52,866 bases of DNA from JAKFYM01 sp964612065 (GCA_964612065.1 CAZTCD010000013.1:1-52866); one strand, 5' to 3'. Shown: positions 1 through 8,158, counted from the first letter of the stretch. Translations and numbers: made by a program. The notes: generated from the sequence alone by a model not told the origin.

Positions 1-650
1 CTCTCCTACTCCCTCTCCGCCCAAGCCGGCGTTGTTTTCAAAAGCGGCGACTGGCAGCTCGATGATTCCGTGCCCAACGATCCGAGCAAAGGGATCTGCC
101 AAGCGATGACCGCCGGCTACTTCGGAAACGCCACCACCTATCTCTCCGTGGTGGTGGACAAAACCGGCGCCCGCCCCGTGGAAGTCTATGTACTTCCCAA
201 CCGGCCCTCGATCGGAGCCACCGCCCTCTATACCCGTTCCGACTCCGGCAAAACCTGGTACTTCCCCAAGCTCCAGCGCACCGGCGACCGCGACCAGTAC
301 TGGCAGATCCCGGTGAACACCGCCCAGTTCATCCAGGACCTCAAGACCGGCAACCAGCTCAATATCCACTCGGTGGCCGGATCGAGCGAGCACCTTCCCC
401 TTTCCCTGAAAGGCTCCACGGCCGTGCTGAACAAGCTCGCCGAGCGCTGCTCGCGAAGCCCGATGATCAACCCTACTCCTTTCGAGCAGGCCTTCCTCCC
501 TGCGAACAAGGATCGCTTTAACATCAAGGCAATCACCCCAGCCAAGGCAAGCCAGCTGAAAGCCCTGGTAGCCGAAGCCGTTCCTGCTTATTACAAGCTC
601 CGCTCCGTGCAGAAAGAGATGGAAGCTCTCGACGCCAAGTTCGCCAGCCT
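1..650 (+). CDS. Exported coiled-coil protein, N-terminal part (5' truncated by window, 3' by gap)
   Basis: Frame 1 is open from the first base, so the gene starts upstream of the window. The first residues (LSYSLSAQA, then GVVFKSGDW) look like the end of a signal peptide. A globular domain of about 130 residues follows, with a GDW motif and two cysteines (GICQA and AERC); its layout faintly recalls IalB-type exported proteins, but I would not assign it. From about base 470 the protein becomes helical (SVQKEMEALDAKF) and runs into ten Ns. The sequence after the gap continues the same coiled coil in another frame, so this and the 663-2285 segment are almost certainly one gene. Function unknown; envelope location inferred from the apparent leader. 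Confidence 0.75.
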
Positions 651-660
651 NNNNNNNNNN
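651..660. other. Assembly gap of 10 Ns inside a coding region
   Basis: Ten Ns separate two coiled-coil segments. Frame 1 before the gap must join the frame whose codons start at 663, so the true missing length should be 2 modulo 3. Ten is therefore a placeholder, or an indel lies nearby. Nothing supports two separate genes. Confidence 0.95.
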
Positions 661-662
661 GG

Positions 663-2285
663 GAACGCGCCACCCTTCGCTCCGAGCTCGATACCTTGAA
701 GAATCGCACTCTTCCTGAGCTGATCAACAGCCGCGACGCCGCCCAAGCGAAGATCGATCGCGCCACGAATGAAATCGTGGACCTCGAAAACCAGATCTCG
801 CAGAAGCAGGTGGAGCTGGCCGAAGCCAAAGCCATCGCGGATGCCGCCTATGAGCGCCTGCGCCCGCTGATCCCCGAACACAATCGCCTGCTTCAGATCA
901 AGCGCAATGATGAGGCCCGCCTCGGAAGCGCCCGCTCTGACCTCGCCGATATCGACGACGGTATTTCCCGTGAAGAGCAGCAGATCTCCCGCCTCAACGG
1001 CGAGCTCGACTACCTGAACCGCCAGCTGCCTGCCGCCCAGGACGAAGTGCGCAGGGGCCAGAACGGCCTGAACGACGCCAACCACGCTTACCAGAATTTT
1101 GATCCCCGCCGCGAGGTGGGAGAGAGGTTGCGCCGGCACCCTCGCCTCGGCCAGCTCCATCGGGAGATCGAGCAGCTCCAACGCCAGGAGCAGCAGCTCT
1201 CGAATCAGGTGCAGCAAGCCCGGGGAGCCGTGCAAGCGCAGCAGAACAACGTGAACGCCGCCCAGCGCGCTCTCCAGCAGTGCCGCGGCCATGCTTTCGT
1301 GGATTTCGGCGGACGAGTGATCGCCGATGAAAACAGCGGCCGCTCGCTACTCGAGCGCCCTGGACGCCCCGGTGGTCCCGGCACCAATCCCGGCGATGGC
1401 GGCGGCAGTCGTCCCGGCCGTCCCGGTGGTCCTGGTGGCCCTGGACGCCCGAATCCGGGCCCTGGCCCCCGTCCTCCGGCCCCACCCGCTCCTCCGGCGC
1501 CGCCTGCCCCGCCCGCTCCTCCGGCGCCCCCAGCTCCTACGCCTCCTCCTCCGCCGAACTGCTCGGCCCAGGAAGCGGCTCTCGCCAATGCCCAGGCACA
1601 GCTGAATGCCGCCGTTCAGCGCCTGCAGAACCTGCAGGGCCAGCTGAACAATACCCAGCAAAATCTGCGGCAAAGGCAGAACGAAGTGGAGCAGATCCGC
1701 TACAGAATCCAGCGCGAAGTGGAAGACGAGCAACGCGCTCTCGAAAGCCGCGTTCGCGAATGGCAGGATTTCCTCAGCCGCGCCCAGAATGAGCTCGGCC
1801 GCATTCAGGATCGACTCAGCAATATCCTGAACTACGATCTGCCTCGCGCGCAGAACTCGCTTCGCGATTACGAATCCCGCCGCCCGGGAGCCGTGGCCGA
1901 GGTTCGCTCTGCCGAACAGGCCTTGTCGCAAAGTACGGCCGCCTACAATGCCTATAAGCGGAGCGTGGATTACGACAACATCAGGAACGAGGCCGATCGC
2001 ACTGCTTCCGTGGTTCGCTCGATTGAATCCACGATCGCGGAACACCAGCGCGGCATCGCTTCCCGCCAGGCCCTGATCCGCGAGCAAACCAATCTGCGGG
2101 AAAGCCTCAACAAGCGCATCGCGGACACCAATGCCACGATCGCCCAAAAAGAAACCCGCCTGGCTGCGGTAGACGCCGCTCTCGCCAGCTACGACGCGCA
2201 GAAAGCCGAAATCCAGGCCAGGATGGACGCCGCCGCCGCCGTACTGAAAGAGATCAGCGACCGTTACAGCTCGGCTCTGAACTGA
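663..2285 (+). CDS. Exported coiled-coil protein, C-terminal part, with Gly/Pro-rich hinge
   Basis: Continuation of the gene that enters the gap. Two long heptad-rich segments (about 663-1320 and 1555-2285; runs such as EIVDLENQISQKQVELAEAK) flank a low-complexity hinge at about 1345-1560. The hinge starts with collagen-like GRPGGPG and GPGRPNPG motifs and continues as a PPAPPAPPAP tract. The only cysteines visible in this half flank the hinge (QQCRGH and PNCSAQ). The ORF ends in TGA at 2283-2285, followed by a strong terminator. The internal TTG at 696 is probably not a real start, because the frame is open back to the gap. A filamentous structural or envelope role is plausible but not demonstrable from the sequence. 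Confidence 0.8.
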   Translation, partial: ERATLRSELDTLKNRTLPELINSRDAAQAKIDRATNEIVDLENQISQKQVELAEAKAIADAAYERLRPLIPEHNRLLQIKRNDEARLGSARSDLADIDDGISREEQQISRLNGELDYLNRQLPAAQDEVRRGQNGLNDANHAYQNFDPRREVGERLRRHPRLGQLHREIEQLQRQEQQLSNQVQQARGAVQAQQNNVNAAQRALQQCRGHAFVDFGGRVIADENSGRSLLERPGRPGGPGTNPGDGGGSRPGRPGGPGGPGRPNPGPGPRPPAPPAPPAPPAPPAPPAPPAPTPPPPPNCSAQEAALANAQAQLNAAVQRLQNLQGQLNNTQQNLRQRQNEVEQIRYRIQREVEDEQRALESRVREWQDFLSRAQNELGRIQDRLSNILNYDLPRAQNSLRDYESRRPGAVAEVRSAEQALSQSTAAYNAYKRSVDYDNIRNEADRTASVVRSIESTIAEHQRGIASRQALIREQTNLRESLNKRIADTNATIAQKETRLAAVDAALASYDAQKAEIQARMDAAAAVLKEISDRYSSALN

Positions 2286-2310
2286 CGTAGAAAACCAGTC
2301 CCCAACCTCG

Positions 2311-2353
2311 GAAACCGGACATCGCGCTCCCCCGCGAGTCCGGTTTCTCTTTT
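2311..2353 (+). terminator. Intrinsic terminator of the coiled-coil gene
   Basis: Perfect 10-bp stem (GAAACCGGAC at 2311-2320 with GTCCGGTTTC at 2338-2347) followed by TCTTTTG, 26 nt after the stop codon. Confidence 0.85.
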
Positions 2354-2509
2354 GCCCCATGCGGAATTTTGCCCACTTTGCCCCTTGCGCCCGCTTCAGG
2401 CCCCCTGGATCCGCGGCTGATTTCGGCACAGGAGTAGCATGCATTCGGCGAGAGGCATCACACCAGGCGGGTGACCGCCGCCATTCAAACGGGAGCCGCG
2501 GCATACACA

Positions 2510-2860
2510 ATGGAAAGCGTTTTGTTGGTGGAAGACGATCCCGACATTCGTGAAGCCCTCGGCACTTTCCTGGAAGGACAGGGCTTCGAAGTGGAAAAAG
2601 CGGAGAACGGGAAAGAAGGCCTCGAACAGCTCGAGAAAAAAAAGCCGGGCCTGGTGCTTCTCGACCTCATGATGCCGGTCATGAACGGTTGGCAGTTTCT
2701 CGAGGAGAAAAAGAAGGAGCCGCAGGAACTTTCCAAAGTGCCGGTGGTGATCATTTCGGCCGTGCCTGGAAATCCCTATGTGCCGGGGGCTCTGGCCACC
2801 ATGAAAAAGCCGATAGACCTCGAGCGGCTGATGGATTTCGTGGAACTCTATTGTGCCTGA
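2510..2860 (+). CDS. Stand-alone response-regulator receiver domain (CheY-like)
   Basis: 116-residue receiver with no output domain. All phosphorylation-site residues are visible: acidic pocket in LLVEDDPD, phosphoacceptor Asp in VLLDLMMPVMNG, the Ser of VVIISA, and the conserved Lys in MKKPIDL. The start at 2510 (MESVLLVEDD) is chosen because receiver domains begin here; the frame is open further upstream but that stretch looks non-coding. No histidine kinase is adjacent, so the partner is elsewhere. It probably works by protein-protein contact, as CheY or Spo0F do. It converges on the methyltransferase with 13 bp between stop codons. Confidence 0.93.
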   Translation: MESVLLVEDDPDIREALGTFLEGQGFEVEKAENGKEGLEQLEKKKPGLVLLDLMMPVMNGWQFLEEKKKEPQELSKVPVVIISAVPGNPYVPGALATMKKPIDLERLMDFVELYCA

Positions 2861-2873
2861 GCGCCCGTGGGCG

Positions 2874-3647
2874 CTAGCTCTTCCGCGCCACAAAGATCGG
2901 CTGGTAATAGCCGCTCTCCTCCGGCATCAGCCACTCACAGGAAACAAACCCCGTCTTCTCGGCCTCGCCCACGATCTCGGCTCTCGTATAGGCCCGCATC
3001 TTGGTGAGCAAAGGGCGCCCCACCCAATTTTCTCCCGCCCCAGAAGGCCGCAGCATAAAGAGGCGAAGGTCGTAGGATTTGCCGTCCTCGCTCCAATCCC
3101 AGGTTTGCACATAAACGCGCTCCCCGAACTGATCTACGATCCGCCTCGGCATGCTTCCCGTGGGCCGTTCCTGCCGAAGCCGATCGTAATCGCGCAGGCT
3201 CGCCAGGAAAACACCGCCCGGCTTCATTACCGCCAGCACGTTGGAAAAACCGAAAGCCAGATCCGCCACGGTAGTGAGATGGGCGAGGGAATTATCAAAC
3301 GAAATCACGGCATCGAAAGAAGAGGTGGGCACTCCATCGAGAGTGCGCATATCGGCCACCTGAAAGTCCACTTTCAGGCCCATCTTCCCCGCCTCCTGTT
3401 TGGCTCTTTCGATCGCACGAGGGCTGATATCAGTGCCCATCACGCTATGCCCTGCCTGGGCGAGGCCGAGGCTCTGGGTACCCGTGCCACAAGAGCAGTC
3501 GAGCACGCGAAAAGGCCCCTTACTCCCCAATCGCGATCGGAGGAGCTTATCCAGCGTCTGGCCCTGGCTCTCGCATACGGAATACCAGTTCGAGGAGATG
3601 AGATGGTATTCCGCGGCCATCCGGTCGTAGAATTCAGCGCTATCCAT
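2874..3647 (-). CDS. Class I SAM-dependent methyltransferase, glycine/sarcosine N-methyltransferase-like
   Basis: 257 residues with a Rossmann methyltransferase core: motif I VLDCSCGTGTQSLGLA (about residues 65-80), the motif II acidic region GTDISPRAIERA, and FDAVISFDNSLAHL as motif IV. The SLRDYD segment resembles the D-x-R-N-Y-D segment of glycine and glycine/sarcosine N-methyltransferases, and the length fits. Those enzymes make sarcosine or betaine from glycine; the substrate here is unproven. A choline-to-betaine operon lies 5 kb away. The start at 3647 gives MDSAEFYDRMA, typical of the family. Convergent with the receiver gene; a short hairpin (AGCGCCC/GGGCGCT, 2860-2875) covers both stops. 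Confidence 0.8.
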   Translation of the reverse strand: MDSAEFYDRMAAEYHLISSNWYSVCESQGQTLDKLLRSRLGSKGPFRVLDCSCGTGTQSLGLAQAGHSVMGTDISPRAIERAKQEAGKMGLKVDFQVADMRTLDGVPTSSFDAVISFDNSLAHLTTVADLAFGFSNVLAVMKPGGVFLASLRDYDRLRQERPTGSMPRRIVDQFGERVYVQTWDWSEDGKSYDLRLFMLRPSGAGENWVGRPLLTKMRAYTRAEIVGEAEKTGFVSCEWLMPEESGYYQPIFVARKS

Positions 3648-3689
3648 GCCGGATTAGTTTCCCACGGAGGATGATGGTATGGCTAGACA

Positions 3690-4064
3690 ATGAGCCAAGA
3701 TTCCCGCCTCGTGTATTCGAGCGATCCCGAACAAAACAAGAAGTGCCCCAAGTGCAAAGAGATCGTGGCCGCCTGCCGATGCGTGGCGGAGAAAGCACCC
3801 GAGAAAGGCGCAAAGGGATACAAATTCGTGGCGGTTCTTCGTATCGAAAAGCAGGGCCGGGGCGGCAAAACCGTTACCGTGATCGATCGCCTCCCGAAAC
3901 AAGAGCTCTTCCTCAAAGACCTCTGCAAAGAGCTGAAACAGAAATGCGGCACCGGCGGCACCTACCTCACCGATGGGCAGGACGGAGTGATCGAGATTCA
4001 GGGCGACCACCGGGAGAAAATTCGGACGCTCCTCTCCGCCAAAGGCATCCAGACCAAGGGCTAA
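3690..4064 (+). CDS. yciH: SUI1/YciH-family translation initiation factor
   Basis: 124 residues. The C-terminal two thirds match the eIF1/SUI1 fold as found in bacterial YciH: RIEKQGRGGKTVTVIDRLP, then a Lys-rich helix and the CGTGGTYLTDGQDGVIEIQGDHR signature. The N-terminus has CPKC and CRC motifs that could bind zinc. In E. coli YciH affects start-site fidelity in initiation; the same role here is inference. There is no SD at a useful distance (a GGAGG at 3666-3670 fits an out-of-frame ATG). A TATGGC hexamer lies 6 nt before the ATG, so the mRNA may be leaderless. Confidence 0.92.
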   Translation: MSQDSRLVYSSDPEQNKKCPKCKEIVAACRCVAEKAPEKGAKGYKFVAVLRIEKQGRGGKTVTVIDRLPKQELFLKDLCKELKQKCGTGGTYLTDGQDGVIEIQGDHREKIRTLLSAKGIQTKG

Positions 4065-4168
4065 GATCTTTATATTTAAAGGATTTTACCTTTCCCCTCC
4101 TTTTGTTGACTTTTTTAGTATGAAATAAGAGAATGGCTCCGCCCCTGATCCACCCCCTTGGAGCCTCT

Positions 4169-4738
4169 ATGAAGAAAATTCTCCTACCAGCCCTGATCGC
4201 CTCTCTCCTCGCGGCCTGTGCTTCCGACAAAGGCCCAGTAGACGAAAACAAGTTCAAGAAAAAGGAAAGCGCCGTAAAGAAGGCCGATAAAAACGAAGGC
4301 CTCGTTACCCCGGAATGCGTAACCCTCGAAGGCAAATTCGTGAAGCAAGGCGCAGAGAACAGCCCGCAGGAATACGGCTCTCCTAACTTCAACCGCATCA
4401 TCCTCGCCACCAAGAAAGAAGACGGCAAATTCTCGTACTCGTTCGACAATGTTTTCGTGATGGCAGATGGCGAAACCCGCCAAGCCGATACCATTAAAGC
4501 CAAGGGAGTTTGCGACGATACTTCCTTTGATCTCACCATCACTGAAGCCGACGGCGAAGTGACAACCGCCAGGTTCAAGCGTATCGACGAAAAAACGGTA
4601 ACTATCGAAGTAAAAGGTAAGGCACTGCTCGCGTCCCTCAACGGAACCTTTAACAAAGAAGCAGACGCTGCGGCTCCCGCTCCGGCCAATCCTCCTGAGC
4701 CCGTAACCCCAGAGGACGACGGAGAGATCGAACAATAA
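4169..4738 (+). CDS. Lipoprotein of unknown function
   Basis: 189 residues. The signal peptide MKKILLPALIASLLAAC ends in a clear lipobox (LAAC), and the +2 Ala favours outer-membrane sorting. The mature part is Lys/Asp/Glu-rich, then carries a probable beta-rich domain of about 110 residues (TLEGKFVKQG to GKALLASLNGTF), and ends in a Pro/Glu-rich acidic tail. The start at 4169 is chosen over the in-frame 4133 because it gives a proper signal peptide and has GGAG about 6 nt upstream. A strong terminator follows. No recognisable family. Confidence 0.85.
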   Translation: MKKILLPALIASLLAACASDKGPVDENKFKKKESAVKKADKNEGLVTPECVTLEGKFVKQGAENSPQEYGSPNFNRIILATKKEDGKFSYSFDNVFVMADGETRQADTIKAKGVCDDTSFDLTITEADGEVTTARFKRIDEKTVTIEVKGKALLASLNGTFNKEADAAAPAPANPPEPVTPEDDGEIEQ

Positions 4739-4769
4739 GATTAACCGCGACCCCCGTCACGATCCTCCC

Positions 4770-4803
4770 AAACCGCCTCAACCTAAGAGGCGGTTTTTGT
4801 TTT
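4770..4803 (+). terminator. Intrinsic terminator of the lipoprotein gene
   Basis: Perfect 10-bp stem (AAACCGCCTC at 4770-4779, GAGGCGGTTT at 4787-4796), 7-nt loop, then TTGTTTTTC. Confidence 0.9.
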
Positions 4804-4834
4804 TCTCTTTTCGAAAATTTCACACGCCGCAGGA

Positions 4835-4864
4835 TTGCCCTTCTTGCCAAAATCCGAGTAGACT
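4835..4864 (+). promoter_or_regulatory. Candidate sigma70-type promoter
   Basis: TTGCCC (4835-4840), 18-bp spacer, TAGACT (4859-4864). It lies just after a terminator and 38 bp before a small gene with a strong SD. The -10 is of the TAnnnT type seen elsewhere in the window. Confidence 0.45.
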
Positions 4865-4901
4865 GTTTTTACCCGACACAACCTCGCTTCAGGAGGCAGA
4901 T

Positions 4902-5018
4902 GTGCTCGCGCGCCTAGTTTTCTTTGGTCTTGCTATCTTTCTATTCATTTGGGGAACCGCGCAGGGCGAAACGCTTGATCTCCCCTCCCACGAAGCCTAT
5001 CGTATCTCTCAACCTTAA
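4902..5018 (+). CDS. 38-residue exported or membrane peptide
   Basis: GTG start at 4902 with an excellent SD (AGGAGG, 4891-4896, 5-nt spacer). The peptide opens with a hydrophobic segment (LARLVFFGLAIFLFIWG) ending at TAQG, which may be a signal-peptidase site or a membrane anchor. About 18 polar residues follow, ending AYRISQP. The well-placed SD, upstream promoter and terminator boundaries argue that it is a real gene, although it is short. It lies 44 bp upstream of the next small gene, so both may share a transcript. Compare the 41-residue peptide at 41860-41985. Function unknown. Confidence 0.55.
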   Translation: MLARLVFFGLAIFLFIWGTAQGETLDLPSHEAYRISQP

Positions 5019-5062
5019 CCACAGATCACGCGGCCATCCCGCCATCCGTGAAGGAGAGATCC

Positions 5063-5320
5063 ATGTCAGACAACGATATGCAGGCCGAGCTCGAGCGCCT
5101 TCGCCGGGAAAATGAGCAACTCAAGCAGGGCCGCACTCGCGGCGGCGCCCTCAACCTCAAAGTTTCGCAAAAAGGTGCTGTGTCGCTCTACGGAATGGGG
5201 CGCTTCCCCGTAACGCTCTACCAGGAACAATGGCTCAAGGTGCTCGATTTCGGCGAAGAGATCCGCAAGTTCATCGAGGAAAACAAAGGCTCTCTCAAAG
5301 CCAAGGGCGAAGCCGAATAG
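5063..5320 (+). CDS. Small conserved hypothetical protein
   Basis: 85 residues. A short N-terminal coiled coil (MQAELERLRRENEQLKQG) is followed by a compact domain with KVSQKGAVSLYGMGRFPVTL, a motif I recall from small hypothetical proteins of deltaproteobacteria and relatives, and then EQWLKVLDFGEEIRKFIEE. The ATG at 5063 is preceded by AAGGAG with a 6-nt spacer. No signal peptide, so probably cytosolic. Function unknown. Confidence 0.85.
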   Translation: MSDNDMQAELERLRRENEQLKQGRTRGGALNLKVSQKGAVSLYGMGRFPVTLYQEQWLKVLDFGEEIRKFIEENKGSLKAKGEAE

Positions 5321-5381
5321 CCCGGATGGTCATGTCCGAAAACGGCTAGTAAGCCGCGCTCGCGCAGGCTAACTTGCCTCC

Positions 5382-6818
5382 GTGGACCTCTCCCAGAGAG
5401 AAATTCTATTTAAGGCCATGAGCGCTCGCGATAAGCGCTTCGATGGCCGTTTTTACATCGGCGTGCGCACCACGGGCATCTATTGCCGCCCTGTTTGCCC
5501 TGCGCGGCCCAAGCTCAAGAACGTGAACTTCTACCGCTCTTCCGCCGAAGCCGAATCCGAAGGCTTCCGCCCTTGCCTGCGCTGCCGCCCCGATCTCTCT
5601 CCCTCCTCGCCCCTTTTCGAAGGCACCGCGGCCGTGGTGGCGAGAGCGCTCCGGTTGATTCAGGCGGGAGCCCCCGAGGGAGAAAGCCTGGAGAAACTCG
5701 CTTCGAAGCTTGGCCTCACCTCCCGCCATTTGCGGCGCCTCTTCGCCGAGCATGTGGGAGCCAGCCCTATGGAAGTGAGCACCTCGCGCCGCCTGCATCA
5801 CGCTCGCCTGCTGCTCAGCCAATCGAAGCTGAGCATAACGGAAATTGCCCACGCTTCGGGTTTTCGCTCCCTGCGCCGCTTTCACCAGGCTTTTCGCGAC
5901 CGCTACGCACGCAGCCCGAGGGCCTTCCGGGCGGAAGGAGAGAAATCCACCGGCAGCGGCCTCACGCTGGAGCTTCCCGTGCTGGAGCCCTTCGATTGGG
6001 AGCATCTTTACCGGTTTCATCACGCAAACCGAATAGAGGGGCTCGAAAGATTTGAATCCGGCGCCTATGAGAGGCTGATACCAGGCAAGCAACCTGGAAA
6101 AATCCTCGCCCGCCATTTAAGCGGTAAGATCCAGGTGGAGCTGGAAGGAATTCCTGCCCAGCAAATCCGCCCCTTGCTCGCGAAGCTGCGCCACTTTTTC
6201 GATCTCGACCATAACCCTGCTCACCCCAGCTCCTCCCATTTCCCTCGCAGCCTGGGAGGAGTGAGAGTGCCGGGTGCCTTCGATGGCTTTGAAACCGCAG
6301 TGGGCATCATCCTCGGGCAGATGGTGAGCGTGGCCGTGGCAAGAAACAAAATGCAGCGGCTCGTGGATCTCCACGGCCAACAACTGAACTCCCCCTGGCA
6401 GGGCCTGAACAAATCCTTTCCCAGCGCGAAAACGTTGGCGGAGGCAGATCTGTCGAGCCTCGGCATCACTCGCATAAGAGCTGGAGCGATCAAAGAGCTT
6501 TCCCGCCTGGTAGCCAGAGGTGAACTGGATCTTTCACCTTCCGCACCCTTGGAACAAACCCGCTCCAAACTCTCCTCCATTCCCGGCATCGGCCCCTGGA
6601 CCGTGGAGATGATCTCCATGCGGTGCCTTTCCGATACGGATGCCTTTCCGAGCGGCGATCTGATCGTGAAACGAGCCATGGAAAAACTGAAGCTGCCCCA
6701 GGAGCAATGGAAGCCCTGGCGCGCCTATTTGTCCCTATGGATCTGGAAACATTACGCGCAGGAGCTCTCCCGCCCGAAAAGAAAGAAAACCTCCAGGAAA
6801 GGAAACTCCCGATCATGA
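5382..6818 (+). CDS. alkA: Ada-type regulator / 3-methyladenine DNA glycosylase II fusion
   Basis: 478 residues in three parts. Residues 1-75 are the Ada N-terminal zinc domain with all four cysteines (C35, C39 in YCRPVCPAR; C65, C68 in PCLRC); C35 would be the methyl-accepting residue. Residues 85-185 are an AraC-type double helix-turn-helix. Residues 195-465 are AlkA: N-terminal domain, then HhH-GPD with IPGIGPWTVEM and an Asp in DAFPSGD. It should sense methyl phosphotriesters, activate the alkylation response and excise alkylated bases. The GTG start fits the family N-terminus; no SD, but TAACTT lies 6 nt upstream. The next gene overlaps by 4 bp (ATGA). Confidence 0.95.
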   Translation: MDLSQREILFKAMSARDKRFDGRFYIGVRTTGIYCRPVCPARPKLKNVNFYRSSAEAESEGFRPCLRCRPDLSPSSPLFEGTAAVVARALRLIQAGAPEGESLEKLASKLGLTSRHLRRLFAEHVGASPMEVSTSRRLHHARLLLSQSKLSITEIAHASGFRSLRRFHQAFRDRYARSPRAFRAEGEKSTGSGLTLELPVLEPFDWEHLYRFHHANRIEGLERFESGAYERLIPGKQPGKILARHLSGKIQVELEGIPAQQIRPLLAKLRHFFDLDHNPAHPSSSHFPRSLGGVRVPGAFDGFETAVGIILGQMVSVAVARNKMQRLVDLHGQQLNSPWQGLNKSFPSAKTLAEADLSSLGITRIRAGAIKELSRLVARGELDLSPSAPLEQTRSKLSSIPGIGPWTVEMISMRCLSDTDAFPSGDLIVKRAMEKLKLPQEQWKPWRAYLSLWIWKHYAQELSRPKRKKTSRKGNSRS

Positions 6819-7303
6819 ACACCATCTGCTGGCAAAGCCCTCTGGGAAAAATGCACCTCGCCGCCAGCGAGCAGGGAATCACGGCGCTGGCTTTTTCGGA
6901 AAACTGGGATCAGGTGAAGGCCCAGCTCCGCAGAACAGGGGAGAAATTTGAAGAGAAGGAAACTCCGCTCCTCCGCAAGGCCGTAGCTGAGCTTCGAGAG
7001 TATTTCGAAGGAAAAAGAACCGGATTCTCCCTGCCCCTCGATCTCAAAGGCACGGATTTTCAGCGCCAGGCCTGGGAGGCGCTGCGCAGTATCCCCTATG
7101 GCTCCACCCTCACTTACCGTGAGCAGGCGCTCGCCATGAAGCGGCCGAAAGCTATGAGGGCTGTAGGTTCCGCGAACGGCCGCAACCCGGTTTGCATTCT
7201 GATTCCCTGCCATCGCGTGATCGGGGCGAATGGCTCCCTCACGGGCTATGCGGGCGGAATTGCCGTTAAAAAAGCGCTTTTGGAAATCGAGGCGAAACGC
7301 TAA
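6815..7303 (+). CDS. ogt: Methylated-DNA--protein-cysteine S-methyltransferase
   Basis: 162 residues, the usual length of Ogt/MGMT. The C-terminal domain is complete: helix-turn-helix (SIPYGSTLTYREQALAM), Asn-hinge region (ANGRNPV), the active site PCHRV with acceptor Cys132, and the GYAGG loop. It removes O6-alkyl groups from guanine by transfer to that cysteine. The start at 6815 overlaps the stop of the Ada-AlkA gene (ATGA), implying translational coupling. The frame is open upstream, but MNTICWQSPLG is the standard N-terminus. Probably co-regulated with the upstream Ada domain. Confidence 0.96.
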   Translation: MNTICWQSPLGKMHLAASEQGITALAFSENWDQVKAQLRRTGEKFEEKETPLLRKAVAELREYFEGKRTGFSLPLDLKGTDFQRQAWEALRSIPYGSTLTYREQALAMKRPKAMRAVGSANGRNPVCILIPCHRVIGANGSLTGYAGGIAVKKALLEIEAKR

Positions 7304-7312
7304 GGTCGGCAG

Positions 7313-7681
7313 ATGAGCGAATCCCAAACCCATATTGTAACCATGCAGAATTTTGAGGAAACCGTAGAGAAGCACGAAATGGTGCTGCTCGATTTCTGGG
7401 CTGGATGGTGCAAGCCTTGCCAAACCTTTCTTCCGGTTTTCGAGGAAATGGCGAAACACAATCCCGACATCCATTTCGCCAAAGTGAACGTGGAAGAGAA
7501 CAAAGACCTTGCGGAGGCTTTTCAGGTACGCGGCGTTCCCATGCTGATGGCCTTCAAAAAGGGAGAGCTGGTGTTTGAGAACGCCGGGCTGCTGGCGCCT
7601 CCCCAGCTGGAAAAGCTGCTGGATTCGCTGCGCACCCTTGATCCGGCGGAACACGCACCCACAGAAGAGCAGGAGCCTTAA
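7313..7681 (+). CDS. trxA: Thioredoxin
   Basis: 122 residues with a thioredoxin fold. The active site is WCKPC (C33, C36) in place of the classical WCGPC, with the cis-Pro loop RGVPMLMAF. A short acidic C-terminal extension (DPAEHAPTEEQEP) is not part of the standard fold. No signal peptide, so it acts as a cytosolic disulfide reductase. It starts 9 bp after ogt. AAGG at 7302-7305 may serve as SD, and the same bases form TAAGGT at a leaderless-like distance, but they include the ogt stop codon, so the latter may be chance. Confidence 0.93.
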   Translation: MSESQTHIVTMQNFEETVEKHEMVLLDFWAGWCKPCQTFLPVFEEMAKHNPDIHFAKVNVEENKDLAEAFQVRGVPMLMAFKKGELVFENAGLLAPPQLEKLLDSLRTLDPAEHAPTEEQEP

Positions 7682-7690
7682 GTCCCGAAT

Positions 7691-8158
7691 CTAGGGCCGG
7701 GGTGGCCCGTAAACTCCGGGAGGAAGCGATTTCACGCCTCTGGTAGGCACGGTTTCCCGGCACTCCAGCTTGGCCGTGCGGGTGATGCAGTTGGTACCGC
7801 CACAAAAGCGATTGTAAAGGGCAGCCTTGCCGCTCCCTTCTTTCAGAAGGCGGCGGCTCACGTAAAGGTATCCTGAGCCTTCCACGCCATCGGCCACCCA
7901 GTGAGGGAAGCCTTTATAAACCCGGTCGCCATTCGATTTATTGGCTTTGAGCTCGCCATTGTCTTTGCGGGCGTCGGCCCAGTAGTTCTCCACTTCCGCT
8001 TTCGCGATCCCCAGGCGAAGGGTGATCTTGTGGTCTCGAACGTTGTCGGCCACTTCTTTGCACGTGAAGGCTTCCAGGGAATCGATGGCAGCTTGAGCCG
8101 CCGGGCTGGAAAGTAAACTCGAAATAAGGGCGAGAGAAATCGCCATCACAAATCTCAT
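7691..8158 (-). CDS. Exported protein of unknown function
   Basis: 155 residues with a clear signal peptide (MRFVMAISLALISSLLSSPAAQA, then AIDSLEAF). The mature domain has four cysteines (FTCKEV, RFCGGTNC, LECRE) that could form two disulfides. The C-terminus is Pro/Gly-rich (PPGVYGPPRP). SD GAGG (CCTGAGGACC) lies upstream of the ATG. It converges on thioredoxin with 9 bp between stops. No recognised family. Confidence 0.8.
   Translation of the reverse strand: MRFVMAISLALISSLLSSPAAQAAIDSLEAFTCKEVADNVRDHKITLRLGIAKAEVENYWADARKDNGELKANKSNGDRVYKGFPHWVADGVEGSGYLYVSRRLLKEGSGKAALYNRFCGGTNCITRTAKLECRETVPTRGVKSLPPGVYGPPRP

Noticed and set aside
1345..1560. True collagen domain in the first gene
   Set aside because: Gly-x-y periodicity breaks after a few triplets and turns into a Pro/Ala tract; better called a hinge.
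7301..7312. Separate leaderless promoter for thioredoxin (TAAGGT)
   Set aside because: The TAA is the ogt stop codon and AAGG works as SD; chance overlap is likely. The same applies to TAAGGC before the Nudix gene.
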